NCBI GenBank assembly: GCA_963649145.1
Contig: CAVJGI010000057.1
Coordinates: forward strand, 1 to 13,790
Length of the DNA: 13,790 bases
Direction: 5' to 3'
Source of the DNA: SVKR01 sp963649145
GTDB lineage: Bacteria > Bacillota > Clostridia > Oscillospirales > Oscillospiraceae
Shown: positions 13,550 through 13,790 of the stretch, one piece after another
How positions within the stretch are numbered: the stretch's first letter is position 1
Layout of the letters: every line of letters starts with the position of its first letter
The notes under the pieces: model-generated
Told to the model about the DNA's origin: nothing
The model's database searches: none
The model's input: only the letters and a program-made list of their open reading frames with translations
Position numbers and translations under genes: made by a program

Positions 13550-13578
13550 AGTATAGACCTTTTGTTGGGCGTTGTCAA
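13550..13578 (-). promoter_or_regulatory. Promoter of the four-helix membrane protein gene
   Basis: Minus strand: perfect -35 TTGACA (13578-13573), 17-base spacer, -10 TATACT (13555-13550). It is among the strongest promoters in the window and is coupled to the palindrome just downstream. Confidence 0.87.
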
Positions 13579-13589
13579 GGGGGTGTGGG

Positions 13590-13790
13590 GGGTAATTTTC
13601 TCGCCCCAAAGGGCGAGGGGGTTTCAATATTGAATGCGCCTTCAGGGGGGATTTTGAACGCGTCTGCGGGCGCTAAAATTGAATTGGTTTCGCGTCCGCG
13701 GGACGCGACCTTCTTTCCCCCTGTGGGGAAAGTAAGCAAAGGCACAGTTAAGGAGGGACCCAATCGAAAGGGTCCCTCCTGTTACAATAT
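13590..13790. repeat. Gene-free stretch with a series of hairpins
   Basis: No convincing gene. The stretch holds CTCGCCC/GGGCGAG (13600-13617), TCGCGTCC/GGACGCGA (13690-13708), CTTTCCCC/GGGGAAAG (13713-13732) and AGGAGGGACCC/GGGTCCCTCCT (13751-13780). The last has an 11-bp stem and 8-nt loop but only GTTACAAT after it on the plus strand, so it is at best a weak terminator. Similar words TTGAATGCG and TTGAACGCG occur near 13629 and 13653. The pattern suggests a dispersed intergenic repeat, but no second copy lies in the window. Confidence 0.4.

Noticed and set aside
13575..13763. Minus-strand frame of 62 codons in the right-end spacer
   Set aside because: It crosses several hairpins and the -35 box of the neighbouring promoter, and its Pro/Gly-rich product has no recognisable features.

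Overview
The window reads as chromosome from a GC-rich Clostridia member, most like the Oscillospiraceae. The grounds are GC-rich codon use, AGGAGG-type ribosome sites, AT-rich sigma-A promoters spaced 17 bp, a class-II lysine-type leader, a standalone ECF S component and the rpsO-pnp order. This placement is inference from style, not from a search. There is no insertion sequence, phage gene or CRISPR array.

Left part (1-3100, minus strand): a complete polar amino acid ABC importer made of a lipoprotein binding protein, a permease and an ATPase. Its leader is a recognisable lysine riboswitch (L box) with a strong promoter upstream and an intrinsic-terminator expression platform. This makes the operon a lysine importer that should switch off when lysine is plentiful. 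A hairpin between the binding protein and the permease probably lowers expression of the two downstream genes.

Middle (3130-6270): a standalone ECF transporter S component (minus strand) is divergent from a two-domain protein, with an uncharacterised N-terminal domain joined to a uridine-kinase-type P-loop domain. An 18-bp bidirectional hairpin separates the latter from a convergent M18 aminopeptidase.

Housekeeping block (6290-10950, minus strand): typA (GTPase BipA/TypA, TTG start), rpsO (ribosomal protein S15), pnp (PNPase) and then the M18 aminopeptidase. rpsO has its own promoter and a strong terminator before pnp. The pnp leader carries a long hairpin. A terminator-like hairpin also lies between pnp and the aminopeptidase.

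Right part (11060-13790): an initiator tRNA-fMet with promoter and terminator is followed by a three-gene plus-strand set: a HIRAN-like protein with an acidic tail, a 62-residue protein with a perfect EF-hand-like loop, and a WYL-domain transcription regulator. This set is the best candidate for something undescribed. A convergent four-helix membrane protein of unknown function follows, with a consensus promoter and a TetR-style palindrome at its start site. The last 200 bases hold several hairpins and no supportable gene.
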